A DNA stretch of 16,524 nt from Desulfovibrionaceae bacterium UBA3823 (GTDB lineage Bacteria > Desulfobacterota > Desulfovibrionia > Desulfovibrionales > Desulfovibrionaceae), in assembly GCA_002369295.1 (NCBI GenBank), contig DFDR01000212.1, positions 11,287 to 27,810 on the forward strand, in the 5' to 3' direction. Made by a program: the position numbers and the translations under genes. Positions 7,002 to 14,237 of this stretch are shown piece after piece. The notes under the pieces are model-generated. The model did no database searches and was not told the DNA's origin. It saw nothing but the letters and a program-made list of their open reading frames with translations. Each line of letters opens with the position of its first letter. The stretch's first letter is position 1.

Positions 7002-8024
7002 CTACCAGTCGCCCTGGCCGGGGAGATCCCGGCGCTCGGGGTAGAGGCGTCCCTGTCCGGCCCCGTCGTCCCAGGCATCGCGGAAGACCTGCCCCAGGGT
7101 GGCGCCCCGGACGGGCATGGCGGTCTTCAGCCAGGCGAGGAAGGAGGCGATGCAGGCGAGCTTCCTGTCCACGCTCCGCTGGTCCGGAACGTGCGGGGAG
7201 CGGCCGGCGGCCGTTTCCGTGGAGTGCCAGAAGAGGCTGAGCACAGGCCCCTTGCGCAGGCGCAGAAGCCTTGCGCAGACGCGCATGGCGAGGGGGCCGT
7301 GCCAGAAGGGGTTGGCGCTCAGGGCGCCGGCGAAGTGGAAGGCGTCGAGCCAGTCCCGTCCCCGGCCGAGGGCGTGCCAGGCCCTGGCCAGCGCCGGCAG
7401 CACCGGGATCTGCGTGACCGGCACTTCCAGGAAGGGAACGTGGCGGCCAAGCGGCCAGTAGGGCGTCTGCGGGGCCAGGAAGTGGTCTGCGCCGCCCTTG
7501 AAGGCGCGCAGGGGGCAGACGGAGCTGTCGGCCCTGACGCCAAGCTCGGCAAGCAGGGGGAAGAGGCGTGCCTTGCAGTCCCAGCGCCCCATGCGGAAGC
7601 TCTCGACGGGCGCCGCCTGGAAGCCGCGGGCCAGGCTGAAGAGCCGCTCGAGGCGGGCGCGGAGCAGGCCTTCGGGCAAACTGTCCGTGCGCAGGGGCTG
7701 GCCGTCCTGCCCGAGGGCGTCGCCTTCGTCGAAGGGCGGCGTGCTCCAGTGGTGCAGGTGGCAGCCTATTTCCGCGCCGTGGCGGTCGCGCATGCGCTCG
7801 AGCACCCGGCAGGCCGCGGCGTCGCTGAAGACGGCCCAGGAGCAGAAGAGGGTGAGGGGAAAGCCGAGTTCGTCGGAGAGGGGCGCAAGCGCCGGCAGGG
7901 TCTGCACGTTTTCTGCCGTGCAGCCCTGGCGGGCGTAGCGCCCGGAAAAGAGCCCCTCTTCCTCGACGTCCAGGGAGACGACGACGCGCAGAGGAGTCTG
8001 GCCGGCTGGGAGACGGGTGTTCAT
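7002..8024 (-). CDS. Polysaccharide deacetylase (NodB-like) family protein
   Basis: A 340-aa protein related to NodB-type carbohydrate esterases, TIM-barrel-like metal enzymes that remove N- or O-acetyl groups from sugars. Seen: VVVSLDVEEEG (14-24) with the catalytic or metal Asp19, GCHLHHWSTPPF (87-98) in the position of the metal-binding histidine motif, FRMGRW (143-148), RADSSVCP (164-171), and LSLFWHSTE (262-270) near the C-terminus. The H-x-H-H form is that of the divergent deacetylases found in surface-polysaccharide loci rather than the classical HxxxH. No signal peptide is evident, so action in the cytoplasm on a precursor is likely. The start is unsure: ATG at 8024 (MNTRLPAG) or 8036 (MLGAMNT), neither with a strong ribosome site. 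It is divergent from the glycosyltransferase operon and 5 nt from the methyltransferase. Confidence 0.83.
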   Translation of the reverse strand: MNTRLPAGQTPLRVVVSLDVEEEGLFSGRYARQGCTAENVQTLPALAPLSDELGFPLTLFCSWAVFSDAAACRVLERMRDRHGAEIGCHLHHWSTPPFDEGDALGQDGQPLRTDSLPEGLLRARLERLFSLARGFQAAPVESFRMGRWDCKARLFPLLAELGVRADSSVCPLRAFKGGADHFLAPQTPYWPLGRHVPFLEVPVTQIPVLPALARAWHALGRGRDWLDAFHFAGALSANPFWHGPLAMRVCARLLRLRKGPVLSLFWHSTETAAGRSPHVPDQRSVDRKLACIASFLAWLKTAMPVRGATLGQVFRDAWDDGAGQGRLYPERRDLPGQGDW

Positions 8025-8116
8025 GGCGCCGAGCATAGCCTTTCGGCCTGCCCTCGTAAACAGCGCGGCGCGGCGCCGCGACGCCGTCCCTGGCGCTTTT
8101 TTGGGGGCCTTGCGCA

Positions 8117-8145
8117 TTGCCAAGCGCCCTGCCTGCACGTACAAT
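8117..8145 (+). promoter_or_regulatory. Sigma-70 promoter of the rightward glycan operon
   Basis: TTGCCA at 8117-8122, a 17-bp spacer, and TACAAT at 8140-8145: each hexamer matches consensus at 5 of 6 positions with ideal spacing. Transcription would start near 8152, about 52 nt before the first gene. It lies in the 179-bp divergent region; I could not identify a matching leftward promoter. Confidence 0.65.
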
Positions 8146-8203
8146 GCCCTTTCCACAGGAAGGCGTCCCCCCCTTGGCGCCTTCAGCAACGACAAGGACG
8201 ACG

Positions 8204-9325
8204 ATGCGGCGCATTCATGTGCTTTTCCTCATGGAGGACCTCTGCTACGGCGGCACCCAGCGCCAGACGCTCCAGCTGGCGGCGCGCCTGGACAGGGACG
8301 CCTTCCGGCCGTCCATGCTGACCCTGACCGGCCCCACCGACCTCGACGCCGAGGCCGAGGCGGGCGGGATTGCGCTCTTCCGCATGGGCGCCTCGCGCCG
8401 GGTGGATCCCCTCTTCTTCGCCAGACTCCCCGGCTGGCTGCGCCGCCTCGATCCCGACGTGATCGTGCCCTGCACGGCGCTGCCCAACATCTGGGGACGG
8501 CTGTGGGGCTGCCTGCGCCGCCGGCGTGCCGGCAGGCCTGCCGTCGTCGGCACCGTCCGGGGCGGGGGCGCTCCCAGACGGCAGCACGAGCGGTGGCTCT
8601 GGCGCCTGTGCGACCACGTTGTCTGCAACACCGAAGCCCTCCGGGACATCATGGCAGGCTTCGGCTGCCCGCAGGCCCGGCTTTCCTACATCCCCAACGG
8701 CGTCGACACGGAGCGCTTCGCGCCCGCCGAGCCGGCGATCCCGGCAAGGCGGCCCCGCATCCTGTGCGTGGCGCGCATCTGCGAAGACAAGAACCAGTCC
8801 CTGCTCGTCGACGCCTTCGAGCTCGTCAGGCGCGAGCATCCCGAGGCGCTTTTGCGCTTCGTCGGCGACGGCCCCTGGGAGGCCAGGCTGAAGGAGCGCT
8901 GCAGCCAGTCTCCCTGCAGGGAGGCCATCGAACTTTTCCCCGGCACGGGCGATGTGCGCCCGCACTACGCGCAAGCCTCCGTCTTCTGCCTGCCGAGCGA
9001 CAGGGAAGGCCAGCCCAACGTGCTCCTGGAGGCCATGGCCTGCGGCCTTCCCCTCTGCGCCACGGCCGTCGGCGGCGTGCCGAAGCTCGTGGGGGGCGAA
9101 GCCCACGGCCTGCTTTCGCCCGCAGGCGATGCCAGGGCGCTGGCAGCCAGCCTCTCGCGCCTGCTCAAGCACCCTGCCGAAGCGCAGGCCATGGGCCGCG
9201 CCAACAGAATCAGGGCCGTGGAGGCCTACGGCTTCGGCCCCATGGTCCAGGCCCACGAGGCCATTTTCCGCAGGCTTGCGGAACAGGGTTCCAGCGCCCG
9301 CCATTCCTCAGCGACAAGAAGGTGA
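8204..9325 (+). CDS. GT4-family glycosyltransferase
   Basis: A 373-aa GT-B fold glycosyltransferase that would transfer a sugar from a nucleotide-activated donor to a cytoplasmic or membrane-face acceptor, retaining configuration. Seen: N-terminal GGTQRQ (16-21), the typical acceptor-side glycine-rich loop; SYIPNGVDTERF (161-172); LCVARICEDKNQ (187-198), starting the donor domain; FVGDGPW (219-225); and the signature EGQPNVLLEA, placing the EX7E pair at Glu268 and Glu276. The ATG at 8204 has AAGGA 5 nt upstream and sits 52 nt after a good promoter; an in-frame TTG upstream overlaps that promoter. It is the first gene of a run of closely spaced genes. Its TGA is embedded in the next gene's Shine-Dalgarno. 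Family is secure; donor and acceptor are unknown. Confidence 0.95.
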   Translation: MRRIHVLFLMEDLCYGGTQRQTLQLAARLDRDAFRPSMLTLTGPTDLDAEAEAGGIALFRMGASRRVDPLFFARLPGWLRRLDPDVIVPCTALPNIWGRLWGCLRRRRAGRPAVVGTVRGGGAPRRQHERWLWRLCDHVVCNTEALRDIMAGFGCPQARLSYIPNGVDTERFAPAEPAIPARRPRILCVARICEDKNQSLLVDAFELVRREHPEALLRFVGDGPWEARLKERCSQSPCREAIELFPGTGDVRPHYAQASVFCLPSDREGQPNVLLEAMACGLPLCATAVGGVPKLVGGEAHGLLSPAGDARALAASLSRLLKHPAEAQAMGRANRIRAVEAYGFGPMVQAHEAIFRRLAEQGSSARHSSATRR

Positions 9326-9332
9326 GACGAGC

Positions 9333-9770
9333 ATGCCGCGCAACGCTTCAGTCTGGATGCGGATCCTTTTCCTGCTCCTGCTCCCCCTTTGCCTGCCATG
9401 CCAGGGCATCTGCTCCCCGCAGGGGCCGGCAGGACCAGGCGCGAGGCCGGGCGAGGCCACGGAGCTGTGGACAGGCGCCGTCCTCACTGCCCGGTTCAAG
9501 GTCGCGGTCTGCGTCAAGGAGGACGGCTCCCTGCGCGGCGTGGGCCTGCTCAGGCACCGCTCCGGCGCCGTGGACGTCTACCACATCTACGGCACCTCGA
9601 AGCACGGGCGCGTGGAAGCCCGCCACGGCTCGGGCCACCGCGCCACGGGCGAGCTCGAGGGAGCCCATGCCAACATGCATATCCGGCTTGCCAGCGGCCT
9701 GCGCTTCAACGTCAAGTGCCGGCGCACCCTCGGCGTTCCAGTGACGGACGACTGCGCCCCTGCCGACTAG
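9333..9770 (+). CDS. Small secreted protein of unknown function in the glycan operon
   Basis: A 145-aa protein I do not recognise. It has a clear N-terminal signal peptide: Arg10, a hydrophobic stretch of about residues 11-21, and probable cleavage near residues 25-28. Cysteines at 20, 23 and 27 do not make a good lipobox, so a lipoprotein is unlikely but not excluded. The mature part (about 118 residues) is rich in Gly, His and Arg, with beta-like alternation around 47-85 and 112-130. Three cysteines (60, 129, 141) could form a disulfide. The ATG follows AGGTGA (9320-9325) by 7 nt, and the gap to the preceding glycosyltransferase is only 7 bp. Its place between two glycosyltransferases and ahead of an ABC permease suggests a periplasmic helper in glycan handling or export, which is inference only. 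Confidence 0.85.
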   Translation: MPRNASVWMRILFLLLLPLCLPCQGICSPQGPAGPGARPGEATELWTGAVLTARFKVAVCVKEDGSLRGVGLLRHRSGAVDVYHIYGTSKHGRVEARHGSGHRATGELEGAHANMHIRLASGLRFNVKCRRTLGVPVTDDCAPAD

Positions 9771-9803
9771 ACCCCGGCGGCGCGGCCAAGAAGGAGACTT
9801 GCC

Positions 9804-10976
9804 ATGTGGATCATCGTCATGCTTGCGGGACTGCTCATGCCGGCGCTCGTTTTCGTGCTCGCACGTTCGGGAGCACGGCTCCGCGCCAGGCAGGCGGAGC
9901 CTCTGCCCGACATCCCCAGGGAGCGCTGGCCCCGCGTGGGCCTCGTGATCCCTGCCGCAGGAAGCCATCCCGCCATGGAGTCCGCCATCCGATCCCTGCT
10001 CTCCCAGAGCTATCCGGGCGGCGTGGTGCCGGTCATGGTCACGGCGGACGATGCCGATCCGGCTTCGGCCCTTGCCAGGAAGCTGCAGGCCGGCTTTCCG
10101 GAGCTCAGGCACGTCGTGGCAGGCAAGGCCTCGGGCTGCGGCCAGAAGAACCACAACTCCCTTGCCGGCGTGCAGGCCCTGGAAGCCGAGGAGGGCATCG
10201 AAGCCTACGCCTTCTGCGACAGCACCCATCTTGCCTCGCCCGACTTCCTGCGCCGCCTCTGCGCCCCGCTTGCCCTGGGCGAGGCGGACTTCGCCACGGG
10301 CTACCACGAGGTGGTGCCCGAAGACGACCTGCCGACGACGCTCGGCTACGCCATCTGCGTGCTCTTCATGCGCCTCCTGCAGGCCGTGGGCACCTACACC
10401 CAGCCCTGGGGCGGCGCCATGGCCGTCCGGGCTTCCGTCTTCCGCGCCAAGGGCATAGGCGCCTTCTGGGCCAGCAACGTGGTCGACGACTGCTCTCTCA
10501 CCCTCTTTCTCAGGGATGCCGGCGTCAAGGTGCGCCTGTGTCCCGGCGCCCTGCTCCAGACCAGGGCCAGCAGGCACGGCCTGCGCTTCTGGACGGCCTG
10601 GCTGGAGCGCCAGGTGCTCTTCCTCAAGTTCTGCGTGCCGAACCAGTGGCGCCAGCTGCTCTTCGGCATCCTGCTCGTGTCCTTCGTTCCCCTGACGCTT
10701 GGCGCCTGCCTGGCAAGCCTGCTGCTCCTGCGCCCCTCGGGCTGGCTCCTGCTCTCGGGCGCGGCCTGCCTTGCCGCCTGCGCCGTCTCCGCTTCCAGCC
10801 TGCGCCCCTTCGCTGCGCGCCACGTGCGCCTCGTGCCCTGGCTGTGCGGCTACCTGCTCGCCAGCGTCGTGTTCTGCGTGGCCTCCCTCAAGACCATCGG
10901 CGCCAGCGGCCTTGCCTGGCACGGCATCTGGTACGAGGTGGGCCGGCAGGGCCGGGTGGTCTCGACGAAGCGCTAG
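9804..10976 (+). CDS. Membrane glycosyltransferase, GT2/GT21-like (ceramide glucosyltransferase type)
   Basis: A 390-aa integral membrane protein with a GT-A catalytic domain. An N-terminal membrane anchor (about 2-20) is followed by the catalytic region (about 43-250): VGLVIPAAGSHPAMESAIRS, VTADDAD (79-85) with the nucleotide-binding Asp, CDST (138-141) in the DxD position, and VVDDCSLTL (226-234) with the candidate general base. ERQVLFLKF (268-276) stands where processive and GT21 enzymes carry the Q/RxxRW motif, but the RW is not conserved. Three further membrane segments lie at about 284-308, 311-331 and 344-364. The overall plan resembles bacterial ceramide glucosyltransferase-like proteins, which glycosylate a lipid on the cytoplasmic face. 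AAGGAG (9791-9796) is 7 nt before the ATG. A lipid or lipid-linked acceptor is inferred. Confidence 0.9.
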   Translation: MWIIVMLAGLLMPALVFVLARSGARLRARQAEPLPDIPRERWPRVGLVIPAAGSHPAMESAIRSLLSQSYPGGVVPVMVTADDADPASALARKLQAGFPELRHVVAGKASGCGQKNHNSLAGVQALEAEEGIEAYAFCDSTHLASPDFLRRLCAPLALGEADFATGYHEVVPEDDLPTTLGYAICVLFMRLLQAVGTYTQPWGGAMAVRASVFRAKGIGAFWASNVVDDCSLTLFLRDAGVKVRLCPGALLQTRASRHGLRFWTAWLERQVLFLKFCVPNQWRQLLFGILLVSFVPLTLGACLASLLLLRPSGWLLLSGAACLAACAVSASSLRPFAARHVRLVPWLCGYLLASVVFCVASLKTIGASGLAWHGIWYEVGRQGRVVSTKR

Positions 10977-11001
10977 CGCCAGGGAGCCTTTCCATCAAGC
11001 C

Positions 11002-12195
11002 ATGATAGCCTATTCCGATCTCATCCGCGTCTCCCTCAGGCAGGTGGTGCGCCAGAAGAGCTGGGGCGTCGTCGCCTCCATCGCCCTCGGCATCACGGCC
11101 TTCATCTCCCTTGCCGTGCTCGGCCAGGAAATACGCTACAAAGTCGGCCAGGACATGGTCCTCATGGGCGGCGTCAACGTCATGCGCATCACCATGGAGG
11201 ACGCCCAGTACCCCGGCCAGCCGAGGCGCTTCTTCCACCCCGAAACCATCGAGGCCATCAAGGCCCTTCCCGGCGTCCACTCCGTGAGCATCGCCAGCCG
11301 CAACGCCAAGAACTTCACCCTGCGCTCCAAGCTGAACGAGCGCAGCATCGGCATGTTCGTGTACGGTGCAGACGAGCTTTTCGTGCCCATCTTCTCCGCC
11401 GACGTGATCGCCGGCCGGGCCTTCACCCGGGAGGACGTGGACCGGCACCGCAGGGTGTGCATGCTCGGCCGCGAGGCCGCGACGAGGCTCTTCGGCTCGC
11501 CCGAGAAGGCCATAGGGGAGCTGCTCTTCCTCGACATCGACGCCGTGGAGATCAAGGGCGTCATCGCCGGCGTCATGCTCGGCGACTGGACCGAGGCCGC
11601 CTTCATGCCCGTCACGACTTTCAACGACCGCAACTGGGGCGACGGACGCATCACCCGCCTCTTCGTGCGCGCCGTGGGCTGGGAGGACGTGGTCTCCCTT
11701 GCCGTGCGCATCCCCGAGGCCGTGCACGCCAACCAGGATGCCCCCTACCTGCTGGTCAAGACCCAGCAGGAGCAGCTTTCGCGGCTGCAGGTCACCTTCA
11801 TGTGGGTGCAGACCCTCCTGTGGCTCGGCATCGGCGCCTCCCTCATGCTCGGCGGCTTCGGCATCTGGTACGGCACCTTCGCCGCCGTGCGCGCCCGCAC
11901 CCGCGAGGTCGGCCTCAAGAAGGCCATGGGCGGCTCCGACGGCGACATCATGGCCCAGTTCCTCTGCGAGGCGCTGTGCAAGTCCGTGGCTGGCGGCCTC
12001 TTCGGCATACTCGCAGGCCTTGTCTGCGTCTTCGCCGGCGTCCACTTCCTCGGCACCAAGGTGCCCATGCTCCTGCTGGCAGCCAGCTGCGCCGGCTCCA
12101 TCGTCTTCTCCGCCCTCATCGGCGTCGCCGGCGGCATCTATCCTGCCATGCAGGCCAGCCGCATGGACGTCGTGACCGCCCTGCGCTTCGAATAG
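11002..12195 (+). CDS. MacB/FtsX-type ABC transporter permease
   Basis: A 397-aa permease of the MacB/LolC/FtsX class. Topology: one membrane helix (about 21-41), a large periplasmic MacB core domain (about 45-262), then three helices (about 268-290, 328-348, 356-379). The cytoplasmic motif RTREVGLKKAMGG (299-311) and the ending PAMQASRMDVVTALRFE (381-397) are hallmarks of the FtsX domain. Members move substrates within or out of the periplasm by mechanotransmission (MacB, LolCDE, lipid or peptide exporters) rather than pumping through a channel. The nucleotide-binding partner is encoded immediately downstream, 12 bp away, with the stop overlapping the next Shine-Dalgarno. No MacA/HlyD adaptor or TolC channel is in the window. 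The Shine-Dalgarno of this gene is weak (AGGGAG about 15 nt upstream), suggesting coupling to the preceding gene. Confidence 0.93.
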   Translation: MIAYSDLIRVSLRQVVRQKSWGVVASIALGITAFISLAVLGQEIRYKVGQDMVLMGGVNVMRITMEDAQYPGQPRRFFHPETIEAIKALPGVHSVSIASRNAKNFTLRSKLNERSIGMFVYGADELFVPIFSADVIAGRAFTREDVDRHRRVCMLGREAATRLFGSPEKAIGELLFLDIDAVEIKGVIAGVMLGDWTEAAFMPVTTFNDRNWGDGRITRLFVRAVGWEDVVSLAVRIPEAVHANQDAPYLLVKTQQEQLSRLQVTFMWVQTLLWLGIGASLMLGGFGIWYGTFAAVRARTREVGLKKAMGGSDGDIMAQFLCEALCKSVAGGLFGILAGLVCVFAGVHFLGTKVPMLLLAASCAGSIVFSALIGVAGGIYPAMQASRMDVVTALRFE

Positions 12196-12199
12196 GAGG
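12194..12199 (+). promoter_or_regulatory. Shine-Dalgarno overlapping the permease stop codon
   Basis: AGGAGG at 12194-12199 shares two bases with the permease TAG (12193-12195) and lies 8 nt before the ATG at 12208. It implies coupled, near-stoichiometric synthesis of permease and ATPase fusion. Confidence 0.7.
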
Positions 12200-12207
12200 A
12201 CCGGCAT

Positions 12208-14199
12208 ATGAATCCAGTCGTTTCGGCACACGGCCTCCGCAAGCGCTACGCGGGCTTCGCCCCCGTGCTGAGGGGCGTGGACATCGAGGTCTGCGCCGGC
12301 GAGATGGTGGCCATCATGGGCCCCTCGGGCTGCGGCAAGTCCACCATGCTCCACGTCCTCGGCATGCTCCACGCCCCGGACGCGGGAACGCTCTCCATCC
12401 TCGGGCAGGACGTGCTCTCCTTCACCCGCCAGCAGACGGCCGACTTCAGGCGCGGCAACGTCGGCTTCATCATGCAGGCGAGCAACCTCTTCTCCCACTC
12501 CACGGTCTTCGAGAACGTCGAGTTCCCCCTCATCTACGAGAAGGTTCCCTCCGCCGAGCGCTGGCCCCGCGTCATCCGGGCCCTGGAGCTCGTGCGCCTG
12601 AGCGCCAGGGTGCACTACCCGAGCAACCGCCTCTCCGGCGGCGAGCAGCAGCGCGTGGCCATCGCCAGAGCCATGGTCAACAATCCCCGCATCCTCATGG
12701 CCGACGAGCCCACGGGCGCCCTGGACCAGCGCACCTCACGGCTGATCATGGAGAACTTCCGCAGCCTCTGCCACGCCAGCGGCGTTGCCCTCGTCATGGT
12801 GACCCACGACGCCAAGATGGCCGAGTACTGCGACTCCATCTACACCCTCGAGGAAGGCCTGCTGGTCTGCCAGCGCCACAGCGTGCCCGAGATCTCCGCC
12901 GATGCGGGAACGCGCCTGCTCGCCGGCCCGGAGACCAGGCTCGCCACCTGCCTCGTGGCGGACAACTTTTTGAAGCAGGGCGCCTGCGCCATACGCTCGG
13001 AAGCCCATCTGCTCCACAACGAAGGCCTTCTTGCCCGCACCGTGACCCTCGCGCCGGAAAGCCTCCTTGGCAAGGACATGCAGAACTATTCCCTGCCCAT
13101 GCCCGTGCGCCACTTTGGCGGCGTCCGCTCCCTTGCGCTGTGGGGCGCCTTCCTCGGCCTTGCCGGCCTGCCCCGCACGGACGGATCCTGGAAGGAGAGC
13201 CTTTCCGCCCTGCGTCCCCTTGGCTGCGGCGCCTGGCGCCGGGCCAAGGCCAAGGCCCTTGCCAAGTGGTGCCTTGCCTCGAGGGTGGAGTGCCTCTACG
13301 CGGCAGGGGGGAAGCAGGCTCCCTTCGTTGCCTGGCTTGCCTCGCGCCTTGCCGGCATCCCCTACATCCTGGAGGCCAGAACCACCGACGGCTGGCTGGC
13401 CGCCTGCCAGAACCAGGGCGCCAAGGGCAAAGCCTGGCAGGAAGCCTTCCGGACCCTGTGCCGGGACGCGGACTTCGTGCGCTGCGACACCAGGGCCCTG
13501 GCGGACGCCCTCGCCGCAGCCGCAGGACCGGATCTGGCAAGGAAGATTGCCTTCGCGGCCGACATTCAGACCCTTGCTCCCATGGACGAAGAGACCCTGG
13601 CTGCCCAGCACCGCGAAAAGCGCCCCCAGACGCACTTCCTCTGCGCCGGCGAGATGTCCTCCCGCAAGGGCTACGATCTGGTGCTCAAGGCTTTTGCCCG
13701 TCTCAAGGCGCTGGGGCTTGAGGCCAAGCTCACCATGGCGGGCACAGGCTCTGGGCTCAAGGCTCTCAGGCGCCAGGCCAGCGCCCTCGGCATCGCCGGG
13801 GAGACAAGCTTCCCGGGCTACGTGCCCCACGAGAACATGGCCTCCCTCTACCTTGACGCCGATGTCTTTCTGGCGCCCGGCATAGCGCCGGCGGACGGGC
13901 CTTCCGACGGCGTTCCCTCCGCCCTGGCCGAGGCCATGGCCTTCTTCGTGCCCGTCGTTGCCAGCGATCTGCCTGGCCAGGTCTGGATGCTCGACGGCGG
14001 CAGGGCCGGCATCCTCGTTCCCCAGGGCGACGAGGCAAAGCTGGCCGAGGCCATGGAACGGCTCTGCCAGGACAGGGAGGAGCGCGCCCGCCTGGGCGCG
14101 GCCGGCCAGGAGCGGGCGGCCGCCGTTGCCCGCGAGGCCTCGGCCGCCCTTGTCCAGCTCTTCGCACCGCTTGTCGCCAGGCGCCGGCAGAGCCTCTAG
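12208..14199 (+). CDS. Fusion protein: MacB/LolD-type ABC ATPase joined to a GT4-like glycosyltransferase
   Basis: A 663-aa soluble, presumably membrane-associated protein with two complete modules in one uninterrupted frame. Residues 1 to about 222 form an ABC ATPase of the MacB/LolD class: Walker A GPSGCGKST (38-46), Q-loop Gln90, signature LSGGEQQR (142-149), Walker B ILMADEPTGALD with catalytic Glu167, and H-loop His200. Residues about 245-660 form a GT-B glycosyltransferase: an N-terminal acceptor domain, then CAGEMSSRKGYDLVL (479-493), MAGTGSG (510-516), and DGVPSALAEA (567-576), where the first Glu of EX7E is Asp567 and the second is Glu575. The roughly 20-residue linker (223-245) has no obvious repeats. 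Wzt-type exporters carry a C-terminal sugar-binding domain, but here an apparently catalytic transferase takes that place. The strong ribosome site and permease neighbour indicate a working gene. The joint function, sugar transfer coupled to export, is inferred. Confidence 0.93.
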   Translation: MNPVVSAHGLRKRYAGFAPVLRGVDIEVCAGEMVAIMGPSGCGKSTMLHVLGMLHAPDAGTLSILGQDVLSFTRQQTADFRRGNVGFIMQASNLFSHSTVFENVEFPLIYEKVPSAERWPRVIRALELVRLSARVHYPSNRLSGGEQQRVAIARAMVNNPRILMADEPTGALDQRTSRLIMENFRSLCHASGVALVMVTHDAKMAEYCDSIYTLEEGLLVCQRHSVPEISADAGTRLLAGPETRLATCLVADNFLKQGACAIRSEAHLLHNEGLLARTVTLAPESLLGKDMQNYSLPMPVRHFGGVRSLALWGAFLGLAGLPRTDGSWKESLSALRPLGCGAWRRAKAKALAKWCLASRVECLYAAGGKQAPFVAWLASRLAGIPYILEARTTDGWLAACQNQGAKGKAWQEAFRTLCRDADFVRCDTRALADALAAAAGPDLARKIAFAADIQTLAPMDEETLAAQHREKRPQTHFLCAGEMSSRKGYDLVLKAFARLKALGLEAKLTMAGTGSGLKALRRQASALGIAGETSFPGYVPHENMASLYLDADVFLAPGIAPADGPSDGVPSALAEAMAFFVPVVASDLPGQVWMLDGGRAGILVPQGDEAKLAEAMERLCQDREERARLGAAGQERAAAVAREASAALVQLFAPLVARRRQSL

Positions 14200-14237
14200 C
14201 CAAGGCCGGCATCGGGAAGGGCATGCAAAGGCAAGGC

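Noticed and set aside
8117..8203. N-terminal extension of the GT4 gene from a TTG at 8117
   Set aside because: It would overlap the -35/-10 promoter, and the ATG at 8204 has AAGGA and the expected N-terminus.
10888..12615. A 575-codon minus-strand frame rich in His, Asp and Glu
   Set aside because: It mirrors the permease and the start of the ABC fusion; its composition is typical of a GC-rich antisense frame.
12208..12870. Naming the ATPase and permease lolD and lolC, or macB
   Set aside because: The class is clear, but the fused glycosyltransferase and the glycan neighbourhood argue against lipoprotein release or drug efflux as the default, so no symbol is given.
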